NCBI GenBank assembly: GCA_009760855.2
Contig: WPIO01000015.1
Location: 6,352,501-6,416,500 of the forward strand
DNA from: Cristatella mucedo
Taxonomy: Eukaryota > Bryozoa > Phylactolaemata > Cristatellidae
Reading direction: 5' to 3'
Length of the DNA: 64,000 bases
Shown: positions 1 to 11,174 of the stretch, in pieces
Layout of the letters: every line of letters begins with the position of its first letter
Numbering within the stretch: position 1 is the stretch's first letter
The notes under the pieces: model-generated
Told to the model about the DNA's origin: nothing
Database searches by the model: none
What the model saw: only the letters and a program-made list of their open reading frames with translations
Made by a program: the position numbers and the translations under genes

Positions 1-168
1 AAGCCTAAAATCATAGAAGTCCCTTGCACTATCCGAACGGATTTAGAGCCACAGCAGCTGCGACCATACTAAGCCTTCTATCAAAATAATTCCTCATGCC
101 ACTCAATCTCTTTACGGCAGAGCTATCAAGCCTGTATGTACTGTAATAAGGGCCTCATGCTGTCTTAC

Positions 169-224
169 CACGGAGTTAGCACTGCTCGTCAAGATTATTA
201 TAGTTTCACTCTTTCCGAGTGATG
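169..224 (-). CDS. Possible first cytoplasmic exon of gene 1
   Basis: On the minus strand TTTATGCAG precedes a 56-base open stretch followed by GTAAGA. Its phase-1 start suits the phase-1 end of exon 9, giving ASLGKSETIIILTSS and a few more residues. The splice sites are good, but the peptide is short and has no recognised signalling motif. There is no match in gene 2, so this is tentative. Confidence 0.25.
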
Positions 225-433
225 CTGCATAAATAACAGTCTGCTGTTGCACGGGCACGCACAGGTAAGGCTGAAAAGTCTCTCAAAGTAACCAAAAAGA
301 CTCACGCTACTGTGCGAGCGAGCGCCTGCGTCAGGCACGCGACTGGAAGATTTTTAGAAACGACCTACTAAAAATGGCAGTCGACGACAGCACGTTCTTC
401 GATCAGCAAAGCAACGCATAGAGAGGCACGTAC

Positions 434-574
434 CGTGATATTGTTCTCCCTTGTTTCGGTACATATAGCGGGAAATAAGCAAGATGACGGCGGCAACAAG
501 CAGAGAAGAAAACACTGCAGTGATAATCCAGTACGGAAACTTCGGAGTGGTGCCGACTATCGGTACTCCACGCA
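434..574 (-). CDS. Gene 1 exon 9: transmembrane segment
   Basis: The acceptor CTTCTTGACAG and the donor GTACGT bound a 141-base phase-1 exon. It encodes a short stalk, PKFPYWIITAV, a hydrophobic helix through VAAVILLIS, and the basic start of a cytoplasmic tail (RYMYRNKGEQYHG). The stop-transfer charges RYMYRNK mark the cytosolic side, giving type I topology. The gene 2 counterpart at 62,866-63,009 keeps PYWI and GEQYHG but has a different helix. Confidence 0.9.
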
Positions 575-724
575 CTGTCAAGAAGTTTCTTATGTAAGCA
601 ATTTGCATAAACGAAACATTCAAGGCAGAAGCGATTTTATCGTGTCTCAGCAAGTTGCCCTCTCCTACTTGAGAACAAATCCAGGCCTGCGACTGCAATA
701 CTTCGGAGCAGCTGCAGCACTCAC

Positions 725-1120
725 CGTGGGCTGCATGTATTCGTCCGTACGTCCCAGACGACACGTTAAAGGTCCGCTCTAGTAGCTTGTACACGAGCGT
801 GCAACCTACGCTCCCGAGGATCTGGCCGGCACTCTCCGGAGTGTAGTTGATGGCTAGTGTTGATTCCTGTTTCTCCTTGTTCGTTCTTACAGCGGGCCGC
901 TGTAGTCCAAAAGAATCGTCGTGAGTCAGCTCGTCGATGTCACCGCCGAATTTCTCCAGCCGCCACTTCACACTCGCTTCAGAAATCCTCGAGTCTAAGC
1001 TGTAGTTGCACGTGAATAGAATCTGAGTCGTGTCATTGGTCACATAGTAGCTTCCTGGCTCTTCTTCGACGTCTCTAACACCCGCATGAACCGCCTTCAC
1101 GTCGTCGACCTTGGCTTTGT
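725..1120 (-). CDS. Gene 1 exon 8: membrane-proximal Ig-like domain
   Basis: This 396-base exon, phase 1 at both ends, has the acceptor TTCTCGCCCATGCAG and the donor GTGAGT. It encodes 132 residues: QILFTCNYSLDS (first Cys), ASVKWRLEKFG (core Trp), STLAINYTPESAG and SVGCTLVYK (second Cys). The preceding intron is only 87 bases and the following one 150. The paralogue at 63,161-63,556 has the same length and differs at about 17 of 132 residues. Confidence 0.9.
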
Positions 1121-1207
1121 CTGCATGGGCGAGAATATCGGCATTATGGCAGTACAGGCCGGGCTTATAACGAAAGCTGACGGAGCCTGCGAAAGTCGTG
1201 CACTCAC

Positions 1208-1315
1208 CTCTGACAATGAGTCGAACGTTGCGACTGACTGTCACGTTCTGATAGGTCGTTGCTGCACAACGAACGACTCCTTCATCGGCTTTCGTTACCT
1301 TTCTTATAATCAGAC
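1208..1315 (-). CDS. Gene 1 exon 7: second half of Ig domain 5
   Basis: This 108-base phase-1 exon follows TTTCTTTAG and ends at GTGAGT. It encodes LIIRKVTKADEGVVRCAAT, the E-F strands with the D-x-G-x-x-x-C motif of an Ig domain, then a G strand. Exon 6 ends in one base (A) that combines with GT to make serine. The paralogous exon at 63,651-63,758 has the same length and about nine base differences, all but two of them in its 5-prime third. Confidence 0.9.
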
Positions 1316-1394
1316 CTAAAGAAAAGGCGATTCTCGATGCAATGGTGGTGTGAAGTTATGTTAAGAAAAAACTACATTTTTACCCTCACTCTTC

Positions 1395-1562
1395 CTTAGC
1401 CATAGGATAACGGTAACGGTGCTCAAACTTCACGACCCAGATCATGGGTTCGAGTCCGGCAGCGGGCTATCCCTGATTCCCTCTGCAAGCAGTGAAGACA
1501 GCCATCAAGGATCGTCCGATATTGTACAAAATTAGGCTATTGAATCGGATAGGTTATTATAT
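1395..1562 (+). mobile_element. SINE-1, degenerate copy
   Basis: This is a tRNA-derived SINE with the B-box-like TGGGTTCGAGTCC, followed by the family body (a CTGCAAGC block and AGGCTATTGAATC near the end). It matches the better copies at 29,191 and 35,066, with many substitutions. It lies in the gene 1 intron between exons 6 and 7. Confidence 0.7.
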
Positions 1563-2410
1563 TATACAAAGATGCAAGAAACGGTCGCACCATTGGTCAG
1601 CCGTCTCTAATCAGTAGACTTAAAATGGATCATTACAGCTTACATAGCATTCTATGATACGACATTTAAATAAAAAAATGTCGCCTATCAAGTGATGCAC
1701 AATGTACTAGTCTCACTCATAAGTTTAATAAAAGTTCATGCAACTATGCTACACGGGGTTGATAAGAAGGTAAGTGCTCCATCTCTCGGAGTAGGGGGCC
1801 ACTTACCGTCACCAGTAGGCAGAGATCCTGCTAGCTTTCTATACTATATAGCTTTCTATGCAAGACCGTGATAACCTATCATTTTCGTAAAAGAGCTTCA
1901 TAGTTGTTGTCAGATAAGGTCACTGGCTGCTTATCTTGGTTTCATTTGTTATGCAAATGACACCAGCTGTACTAGGGCACTGATTCCTTCCGGCATTAAC
2001 CCGGGTCGGTGTTTATACGGTGGCTAGTCAGGTTTGCTCCGAGGTGCATCGCCGTTACTAGTACACTGATGTTAGTAGCAGGATAGTGGCGCTGAATGCA
2101 TTAAACGACGAGCTTCGTAGGATGCACATAGAGCGATAGAAAATCGTCAGGTGATGTTCAAAACCTGATAAATGAATGAGTCGCGAAATCGCTATTATGA
2201 GATTAAAAGCTGCCTTCTTCGCACTAGGCAATACAACATTTTTGGCTTTGGGATATGGACGTAGTTACGGGGCAACTTTAAATAGTTTTACTCGTAGGAC
2301 AATCATCGAGAGAAATCCAGGATCAGGAACTACGTTTTTCAAAAGCTAGCAGTTGCTACTAAATAAGTCTGCTAGGTTGGTATGTGTCATCCAATTCAAA
2401 TTTAATCTAG
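1563..2410. other. Intronic sequence without recognised features
   Basis: This is AT-rich intron DNA of gene 1 between a SINE-1 relic and LINE-A. I saw no exon, domain or repeat match on either strand. Confidence 0.5.
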
Positions 2411-3880
2411 CGTAATGTATATCCATATTAAATTCACAAAAATCACAAAAACTAGTGGGTGCTGCGCAGAAGACTTTTGTATAGCACACTCAAAGCCCAT
2501 ACGGCTTTCGGTACGCATTCGGTAGCCAACAGACTCCACTTCACGCAAAAAAGGAAAAGTGTGAAGCATAGCTGAGTCAGGAAGGCTGTAGTGGGTAGCA
2601 TGGAAGAAGAAACGCAGGACCGCTGGAAAGGATGTGACGTAGTTGGCAGCAGGACAGATGTAATTGCTGTGTAAGAATTGTGGAGGTGAGCTTCACAGTC
2701 TAGGAAGCTGCTGAAGTCAAAATGAAATATAAATATAATAAAATAGAATAAAAGCTTCTGAAGTCAATGGTCTTTAAGCGGATGAATGGAACAGCTAATT
2801 TGTTCTCCATACAGGACCTGCGGGCACGAGGAGGCAGGTGTAGCAGTTCAGCTAGGTATGAAAGAAAAAAACCAGGCCTTGTGGGCCTTGTGGGTCAGCG
2901 TAAGAACTTTAATTTGATCTTTTGATCTAAGTAAATAAATAAATAAGTATACAATTAGTTTTTATGGCACCCTAAGTTATTCAGGCGCTTCACATATGCC
3001 ACGGGGCTCGAGCCCACTACCTCAGCCAGACCTTGGTCGGGGCGAGCACCTTGACGCTGAACCAAACTAGCTTGGCGATCGACCGGCAGCCATCCGAGCT
3101 CTTTCAGTAAAGGAGACACACGGTCAAGCCTCTAGGATTTGTAAACCAGCCTTGCAGCCATATTAATCACCTGCTGCAGTGGTGTAGTGGCTTTTTTTAG
3201 TAGCCCAACAAACAAGGAATTACAATAGTCTAGACGAGACAGAACTAAAGGGTTTGTTAGATTGCTTGAATGCCAACATGGAAGATAGCTATACATCTTA
3301 GATAGGGATCTGTCGCAGTATCTAGCTGCAAAAGCAGTCTTCTTAAGGAAGCTTTCAAAATTTAGGCAGCTGTAGAAGACAAAACCCTTATTCCAAGGAT
3401 ACGGTGGTGGTCGCACAACTCATCAGCAAAGTAGAGCAAAGCTTTCTAGTCCAACTACATACTTGGATTGGCCTATGAATACATGTTCCGTTTTATTAAC
3501 GTTTAGTGTAAGAAAATTTACAACACCCAGGATCCAGGATCGAATGACTGTAAGGCAAGCATTAAGTTTATCAGTCGCTACAGCAGATTACCATGGTTTA
3601 AATAAAAAATTCAGATGAGTATCGTCAGCATGAAAGCTACAGCTACACCATGGGTCCGAATAATTCTTTTCTGAGAGGTTGAATAAAAATGGAGAGCAGC
3701 AAAGGACAGAGGACGGACCTTTGCAGTACTCAACAGGTGACTGGTCTGGTGGATGAGATCTGACCCCAAGACGACAAGAATTGAACAAAATTAAACAAGC
3801 AAGATTTGAGCCGCTCCAGCGCCTCATCCTGCCCACCTATTGTTGTTCTCAATCATTCAAGTAGGCTATCGTGATCAGTT
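2411..3880 (-). mobile_element. LINE-A copy 1, 5-prime truncated, interrupted by SINE-2
   Basis: This is a minus-strand LINE-A fragment covering the C-terminal region after the RT domain and the end of RT. Recognisable pieces are SRLDYCNSLFVGLLKKA and INMAARLVYKS, which match the intact copy at 59,345-61,330. It is degraded by stops and frameshifts. The SINE-2 at about 2,925-3,085 interrupts it at the segment equivalent to 59,835. It lies in the intron between gene 1 exons 6 and 7, in the same orientation as the gene. Confidence 0.88.
2925..3085 (-). mobile_element. SINE-2 inserted in LINE-A
   Basis: A minus-strand SINE-2 carries the B-box region (TGGGCTCGAGCCC on its own strand), the A-box region with GGTGCTCGCCCCGAC, and the AAGCGCC end motif. 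LINE-A sequence is continuous on both sides, so the SINE is the younger insertion. A possible short target duplication is (T/C)GATC. Confidence 0.82.
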
Positions 3881-3918
3881 AGCAGATAATATCGGCTGTA
3901 GCGCAGCTGTATCGGTGC

Positions 3919-4997
3919 AATAATAATAATAATAATGTACTTGATAAAGCGCCCTCAGAGAACTTAATCTCTGTCTAGGCGCTTTACATTTGCTGCAAAG
4001 GGAAATGCAATTGAATGGTACGTAAAATCATGCTTGAAAAACAAACAAAATGAATAACATGGTTAGGGGTGACATGCACAGGGTCAGCATGCAAATGTGG
4101 TTAGTGGCAGCATGCACAGTGTCAGCACGCATAAGCACATCAAAGACGAATCACAGGGACCCACTAAATGCTGTCCTAAATAGGTGTCTTTAGGTTCTTT
4201 TTAAATGTGGTCAGGTTGGAGGATGTTTTGACGCAGGTCGGGAGGGAGCTCCAGGCTTTGGGAGCATATGAACTACATGCACGGTCTCCAAAGGATTTAA
4301 GGTTTGTAAGAGGTATTTGTAGACTGTTGGATTCCGAAAAGCGGGTGTTACGATGCTTGGCCTGATGGGGGAGTATGTCGGAGAGATAGGCTGGAGCCAT
4401 AGAATGAAGGGACCTAAAAGTGAGCGACAAAACCTTGAAGTCCATCCGCTGCTTGACTGGTAGCCAGTGCAGGTCGGCGAGAAGTGGAGTAACGTGGCAA
4501 CTGCGACGCTCACGACAGACAAGCCTAGCTGCAGAGTTTTGCACCAGCTGCAATCGCCTGATCGCACATGCTGGTAGGCCAGTAAGCAGTGAGTTGCAGA
4601 AGTCGAGACGAGATCTCACGAATGCATGGACCAACTTGGACGCGGTATTCTTATCTAAACAAGCCCGAATTTTAGCAATGTTATGAAGCTGAAAATAGGC
4701 AGATTTGACCGTGGAGCTGATATGGTCGTCTAACGAGAGGTCGCTTTGGAATATGACACCTAGATTTCGAGCTGATTCGACAGGAGATATGCTGGCACGG
4801 CCAATTTTGAGAGTCAGCCTTTCCAATCTCTGAATCACACTGGGTTTGCCCATAACTAGTAAGTTAGTTTTGTCATCGCTTAGTTTTAGAAAATTTGCTG
4901 CCATCTATCTGGGGATGTCATCAATGCATGCAGCGAGTGAGTTTCGAGAATTTAAGGTGCTCGAAGGCTGGGAGGGATCAAAGCAAAGATATGACCC
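3919..4997 (-). mobile_element. LINE-B copy 1 (3-prime third)
   Basis: The copy runs from an (ATT)n end at 3,919-3,936, through the 3-prime stem-loop, to the coding region. It is 5-prime truncated near 4,997, after the YADD-proximal segment. It holds the longest uninterrupted LINE-B reading frame in the window (4,176-4,904). It lies in the gene 1 intron between exons 6 and 7. Confidence 0.92.
4176..4904 (-). pseudogene. LINE-B ORF2 C-terminal region
   Basis: A 242-residue open frame covers the end of the reverse transcriptase and the conserved C-terminal part of a CR1/L2/jockey-type LINE. Landmarks are FLKLSDDKTNLLVMG, ARNLGVIFQSDLSLDDHI, SRLDFCNSLLTGLPACAI, NSAARLVCRERR, HVTPLLADLHWLPVKQRMDF and AWSSLPTCV. 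The catalytic YADD motif lies upstream and is lost by truncation, so the fragment is inactive. Confidence 0.9.
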
Positions 4998-5035
4998 CAA
5001 CCTGCCTTCAGACTGTGGAGCTCCTAAAGGGATGA

Positions 5036-5100
5036 AAATAATAATACAAATACATTTATCTAGTGCCTTCAAGGAGGTTAATCTCTACAAAATTTAATCC
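5036..5100 (-). mobile_element. LINE-B tail fragment
   Basis: AATAATAATAC followed by a decayed stem-loop (TTCAAGGAGGTTAATCTCTAC) resembles the reverse complement of the LINE-B 3-prime end. It is very short. Confidence 0.55.
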
Positions 5101-6882
5101 ACGCTGTGCAGGAAGCATGATCATTGTGACCTGCGCACGCGAGTGACTGCAAACCTTGTCTGACTGAATGGCGACACAGCCAAGTAGTCAGCTATGGGTA
5201 AATGTATGGTCACTCTAAAATTAGAAATTCGAAGCATCGGAAAGGGCTCTGCCGGCATGCATACTGTTGAGTAAGTGTGCAATCTATGTGCCCTGGTGCA
5301 CAGTGACCTTCACTAGGCGATCACAATGACTCCACAGTCAAGTATGCCTTTACCAGAGCGTTAGCCCACTATATTGTCTACATACTTTTATCTACATAAA
5401 ATTGCCAAAAAGCGGTTCTCCTTACATAGGACAACACAGCCAAGCTGGTCCACGCATATGGCATCATAAAAAAAAATTCTGTAACTCGCTAGGATTCTGG
5501 CATCCCCGATTGTGCACTCAGACCAATATAGTTGATGCACAACCCAGCAGCAGATACCATCTGTCGTAAACGTCGCAGCTGCTGCATTCGCCATTGACCT
5601 CAACCAACTCTCCGTCAAGAAACTCACTGAATTCTCGGTTCTGTGGTTCACTATTAGGTTTGTCATATCTCTTGCTTCAACCTACTAATTAGGAACGCCT
5701 CTTCAGTGTGCTTAGCAGCTTTCTACAGGCTATTCTCTCTCAAGTAATCTACCTGTGACTCAAATCAATCTAAAATCTGCTCGTGCACCTGACCTTACAC
5801 ATTCAAGTACTTTCAAAACATGGGTTTAATTTCTGCCTGGCATCTCGAAGTTTCCTGACTTGATATTTAAAAAAATAAAAAACCCATGTGTTCATAACTG
5901 CATTGTCTCCAATGATGTGAATTGTTCTTTGAGACCTTTTGCGAAAGTATTCACTAACCCATTGAAATGCTCCCATTCCAGAATATGCGAAGTGACTATA
6001 CTCAGATTTATTTAATTTATTATTTTAAGGCAGTATACACATTCATTATTTTATAGATTGCAAATATCAGTCATTTTTTCTATTTGCTAAAGTAACTGTG
6101 GCGACTGCTGTTAGATCAGAGAGCAGCGAGTAGAAATGGTATTATATAATATAGTATAGTATAGTAAAAGGTTCATTTATCATCGAAAAAAGTAAGAGTT
6201 TTCTCTTGAAATTGAATTGAATCTGCACAAAGACGGCGAGACCTTATTGGGTTCAGCAGCAAATATTAAGCACTTGCGTGCACGTTAGTTTTATGTAATC
6301 AATCACATTTACAAGTAATTGCTACCTTTGAAATATGTCGGGACCAGGCGTGGAAAGTGCCTTCTTAATCAGCCGCGCATAGAGGGAAACGTGTGCCTGC
6401 ACTGAAGCTCGCTGAAGGCAAGGACCTTTTCGCAACTATTTCACCGCTGTACTATTTTCCAAAGTCAACCAGCGGTTCATGCTGGGCTTTAAAACCATCT
6501 TGAAAAGCATGAGCTACTCTTTTAAACGTTTCGATACACTGCCTACCATTCCGTACAAGGACTTTAATAGTGTCTAATAAATAATGCCATCAGCAAATGT
6601 CGCATTGATGACAGACTTTCATCTTCACCCATGGTTATCCCAGAGACTATAGATTCAGCACTACGGATGAATGCATCCATGACAGGTTCAAATAGTGGAG
6701 GTAAGATATCACAGCCAATAAGCTTACTACCAGCTAGAGTCTCTCAAACTGAAATCAGCTGTAACTCGTGAGCCTTATTGGGAAATGGCAATGTAGAGCT
6801 ACGAAGTCACTAACTTAGTCAGTTACCGAAAAATTAGCCAGGGCAACCTGCAAGTCTCAGAAAAGTATAAAGAAAAACTTAC
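5101..6882. other. Intronic sequence without recognised features
   Basis: This is the part of the gene 1 intron nearest exon 6. Apart from local AT-rich runs (TATAGTATAGTATAG near 6,150) I saw no repeat, exon or domain here. Confidence 0.5.
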
Positions 6883-7211
6883 TCGAACTCGCTGGTGTCG
6901 TTGATTCAAACTCAAATCGAATGTTTCGTTCTATTTTGTCGATATTGCTAAACCATTCGAAAGTTGAACTTATAGTCGTAAGACAGCGCAAGCGCACGTC
7001 TTCATCCACTGAAGTGTAAACGTCCGCAAGTCCTCTTATTTCGGGATATTGAATGACCGTGACATTAACGGTAGATGTTACACCGTTACACTTGCATTGC
7101 CAAACTCCTTCGTGCAGTGTACTGACATCTTTTATCCTGATTAACGATCCTTTTCCATAAGAGCTTGTGAAAGGTTTGTCCCAGTATACTTGTCCATAAG
7201 CATTATCAGGG
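6883..7211 (-). CDS. Gene 1 exon 6: Ig domain 4 end, Ig domain 5 start
   Basis: The acceptor is TTGTTGCAG and the donor is the consensus GTAAGT. The 329-base exon runs from phase 2 to phase 1. It encodes the rest of domain 4 (GQVYWDKPF with the core Trp, then SLIRIKDVSTLHEGVWQCKC with the second Cys). The first half of domain 5 follows, with VDEDVRLRCLT (Cys) and FEWFSN (Trp). The frame is open throughout and both halves join correctly to neighbouring exons. Confidence 0.87.
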
Positions 7212-7257
7212 CTGCAACAAAAGCGATACAGGAAGACTAGGATTTTTTCATTGAAAC

Positions 7258-9128
7258 TAGCTCAGGGTCAGCATGCAAATGTGGTTAATAGCAGCATGCA
7301 CAGTGTCAGCACGCATAAGCAAATTCAGGACGAATATCAGGGACCCACTAAGTGCTGTCCTAAATTGGTGTGTTTTTAAGTTCCTTTTAAACGTGGTCAA
7401 GTCAGGGGATGTTCTGACGCAAGTCGGGAGTGAGTTATAGGCTTTGGGCGAACAAGAAGTAAATGCACAATCTCCAAAGGATTTGAGCTGTGTACGCGGT
7501 ATTGGTAAACTGTTAGATTCCGAAAAGTGGGTGGTACGATGCTTGACCTGATGGGGAGTATATCTGAGAGATAGGCTAGAGCCAAAGAATGAAGGGACCT
7601 AAAAGTAAGCGAAGAAATTTTGAAGTCAATCCGTTGCTTGTCTGGTAGCCAGTGCAGGTTGGCCCAGAAGTGGTGTGATGTGGCAACAGCGAAGCTCACG
7701 ACAGACAAGAATAGTTGCAGAGTAATGCACCAGCTGTAGACACCTGATTGCAAACTCCGGTAGGCCAGCCAGGAGTGAGTTACAGAAGTCAAGACGGGAT
7801 GTCACGAATGCAGCATGGATCAACTTAGACGTGGTATGATTATCTAAAAAAGCCCAAATTTTAGCAGTGTTATGTATGTGAAAGTAGGCAGACTTGATGG
7901 TGTAACAGATGTGGTCGCCTAACGAGAGGTCACTTTGGAACATGACATCTAGATTTGAGCAGATTAAACAAAAGATATGCTCGCAGAGCCATTTGGAGCG
8001 TTAGCCTTTCCAATTTCTGAATCACATTGGTTTTGCGCCTAACTAATAAATTCGTTCAATCATCGTTTAGTTTCAGAAAAATTTGCTGCTATTCATGTGC
8101 GGATGTCATCAATACGTGCAGCAAGGAAGTTGAGAAAATTCGAGGTGCTCGAAGGCTGGGAGAGACCAAAGCCAAGATGTAACTGACTGTCATCCGCATA
8201 GAAGTGAAAGCCTAGATTGTGCTTGGCAATCACATCAGCAAGAGGGAGAGTATAAACCGTGAAAAGAACCGGACCTAGCACGGAGCCCTGAGGTACTCCA
8301 TATTTCAGAGGTACTTAAGATGATCTTTGTCCTTTCACGTCAATACTCTGGAGTCTCCCACTGAGATAGGACCTGAACCACTGCAGAGCAGTCCCAGTGA
8401 TGCCCAGGCAAAATGAGAGGCGCTCTATGAGAAACTGGGGATCGATAGTATCAAAAGCTGCCGAAAGATTGAGAAAAACAAGCAGAGACACTCTACCGAT
8501 GTCTACATTCCTAAGTAGGTCGTTGTACACCCTAAGCAATGCTGATTCTGTGAAGTGATAAGCTCTACAGACAGACGGGAACTTACTAGCAAGGTTTGAA
8601 GTTTCAATATGAGTTCAGGTGGTCCGCCACGAACAGTTCCGATGTTTTTGATAGGAATGGCAGAAGGGAGATTGGGCGGTAGTTGCTCAACATATATTGG
8701 TCTAGCGGCGCTTTCTTGAGTAGTGGCCTGACTACAGCTTTTTTGAAAGGTGATGGGACATGACCTGAGGCTAATGCCATATTAATTATATTAGTAATAC
8801 GTGGCAGCAGCAGATCAATTCAACGTAGGAGCAGGACAGTGGGAATAGAGTCCAAAGGACTTGTTGTCTTCTTTGATTGGGATAAGAACTTCAGGACGAG
8901 ATCACAAGTGACCTGCTTGAATGTAGACATTGAGGTGCAGCAAGTAATCGGTGAACTGCATCCTAGGGGGATGCTGTCATTAAAGGAATGGACTACCTGA
9001 TCTTGTCTATCTTCTGGAAAAAGAATCGAGAGAAGCGATCGGCTAGATCATCACAAGAATCGTCAGGTAAGGAGCTAATCTGGGAGCGGTTGAGTAGATG
9101 GTTGATCGCCGACATCAACATTTTAGGA
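7258..9128 (-). mobile_element. LINE-B copy 2 (RT and C-terminal region)
   Basis: This is the longest minus-strand LINE-B copy. From right to left it contains RT segments ([18 protein letters not shown], then ALQWFRSYLSGRLQS), the catalytic [11 protein letters not shown] at about 8,190, and the C-terminal region (SRLDFCNSLLAGLPEFAI, HWLPDKQRIDF). Stops and frameshifts break every frame. The extreme 3-prime tail is missing. Its 5-prime side meets a plus-strand LINE-B 5-prime end at 9,129, so the two copies are head to head. Confidence 0.9.
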
Positions 9129-10385
9129 TACGCCGGCGGCTAATTACCTGCATATCATTTATGATCGTACGCACCTATTATCGCTTCGACATCGTAGTTC
9201 AAACGCTTTACTAGATGCTACTGCTGTTGCTATGATTCGTGAATTATGCATTAACAAAAGACCCCCCCCCCCGGAGCCGCATCGGTGGCCGGGCCGCCAC
9301 CTTGAACGCCACTTGTTAGGGAACTGAGAGCTGAGTACACGCTCGTATGGTATTCCTAGCCACTGTCTCGAACCACTGAGCACATTCTACCCCAAGCGTC
9401 ACTGTAAGAATCTCTATAACTTCGCGATCATCAGGCCTGTTGTAACTCCGGCGGCTCAACTTCTTGCTTGTTTTTGGAATCTCTGCTCAACGTGCAATAA
9501 ACCTGTAGTAATAGGCGACCTTATTTCGGAAAAAGATTGCGACCTGTTCTCCTTGACCAAAATCTGGCTAAATCGGTAAAATGCTCCACAATTAAAGACG
9601 CTAAGCTAACTGGTTTCTCATTCTTTCCCACTCCTAGATTAATCAAACTGGAGATAGAGTTGCTGTTATCACTCGCTCGAAATTCGACTTAAAGCCATTT
9701 GCAGTACCCTCGAAGCGGTCTTTTGAATCTATCGTTTTGATTTCACAAGACAACAAGCTGCCGATGGTTGCAGTAATCTATCACCCACCTGGTATCGAGT
9801 CCTCCTTTATCTCAGATTTCTCCGATCTCATTTTCATTCTGTGTGCTAGAAATCGATTCTTCGTCTTTATGGGCAATTTTAACATTAATTTTGATAACTT
9901 TTCTGAAGCCTTCAGCTCTGAATTTCTAGCATTGACTGCCTCATTGTCTCCAGTGGCTCATATGAATGGCCTACTCACATCAAGGGTCACACACTCGACC
10001 AAACTTTCGTTTTTATAGACATTGCATTTAGTTCGCATTCTCCCAAAGAATGGAACTCACTCCCGACTTGCCTCACGACATCCCCTGACATAACCACTTT
10101 TAAAAAGAAACTATAAATGCTCATCTTTATGATAGCATGTAATGGGTCCTGTGATTAGATCTTTATGTGCTTATTCGTGCTGCCACTGTGCATGCTGCCT
10201 CTAACCATACGTGCATGCAAAGCTGTCACCCCTAACCAAAATTATTCTTGTTGTTTATTGAGCATGCTAACACTAACCATTCATTTGTGTTTCCTTTGCA
10301 GCAAATGTAAAGTGCCTAGAAAGAAATTCAGTTCTCTGAGGGCGGTTTATAAAGTTTACTATTTTTAGAATTATTAAATTTGTCT
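9129..10385 (+). mobile_element. LINE-B copy with whole RT deleted
   Basis: The element begins with the LINE-B 5-prime region shared with 33,940 and 42,240 (ATTCGTGAATTATGCATTAACAAAAG is the clearest block). It continues into the endonuclease domain (9,737-10,016, with MGNFNINFDNFSEAF). It then jumps directly to the C-terminal coding end (EWNSLPTCLTTSPD) and the 3-prime stem-loop near 10,310. The reverse transcriptase is absent, so this is an internally deleted copy. A poly-C run at about 9,262 lies in its 5-prime region. Confidence 0.85.
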
Positions 10386-10403
10386 CACTTTCTTGTAGGT
10401 CGC

Positions 10404-10580
10404 CGAGCTGGTTTGGTCTAGCGGTTAAGGTGCTCGCCCCGACTAAGGCCTGACTGAGGTCGTGGGCTTGAGCCCTGAGGCATATGTGAAGCACCTGAAT
10501 AGAGATTAAGTTCTCTTGGGGCGAAATATAAATGAATTATATTTATATAAATGAATTATATTTATATAAATGAATTAAAT
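10404..10580 (+). mobile_element. SINE-2, well-preserved copy
   Basis: The tRNA-related head has an A-box-like AGCGGTTAAGGTGCTCG and the B-box region GTCGTGGGCTTGAGCC. The body ends with AGAGATTAAGTTCTCT, the inner stem of the LINE-B 3-prime end. A tail of three ATAAATGAATTATATTT units follows, a family-specific terminal repeat. Confidence 0.9.
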
Positions 10581-10699
10581 AGGTCAATTCATTCTCCTGC
10601 TTCAGCCTACCTATATGAACCACTTCCTAATCTTGCTGGGCATCTTAGCAAATACTCTTTTGGCCCGAGTTCTTTAGCTGTGCCTATAACTTGCCTAAA

Positions 10700-11028
10700 A
10701 TAATTTGGAGACCTCGCATCCAGGTCATAGGTTCGTATGCTTCCAAAGCCTGGAACTCCCTCCCGACCTGCGTCAGAACATCCCCTGACCTGACCACATT
10801 CAAAAGGAACTTAAAAACACACCTATTTAGGACAGCATTTAGTGGGTCCATGTGGTTCGTCCTTCACGTGCTTATGCGTGCTGACACTGTGCATGCTGCC
10901 ACTAACCACATTTGCATGCTGACCCGGTGCATGTCACCCCTAACCATATTATTCATTTTGTTCGTTTATCAAGCATGATATTACTCACCATTCAATTGCA
11001 TTTCCCTTTGCAGCAAATGTCAAGAGCC

Positions 11029-11117
<89 letters not shown>

Positions 11118-11168
11118 AGTTCTCTGAGGGCGCTTTATGAAGTGAATTATTATTATTATTATTATTAT
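10700..11168 (+). mobile_element. LINE-B 3-prime end with expanded GA repeat
   Basis: A plus-strand LINE-B fragment covers the C-terminal coding end (SYASKAWNSLPTCVRTSPDL) and the 3-prime UTR. Its stem-loop is expanded by a GA microsatellite at 11,029-11,114. It ends with an (ATT)n tail at 11,148-11,173. Confidence 0.92.
11029..11114 (+). repeat. (GA)n microsatellite
   Basis: About 43 uninterrupted GA units replace the AGAAAGAGA arm of the LINE-B 3-prime stem-loop. The short GA motif of the arm was probably the seed of the expansion. Confidence 0.97.
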
Positions 11169-11174
11169 TATTAT

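Noticed and set aside
435-1319. Plus-strand ORFs opposite gene 1 exons 7-9
   Set aside because: They are antisense shadows. The minus strand has splice sites, matching phases and Ig motifs, and a paralogue with the same frames.
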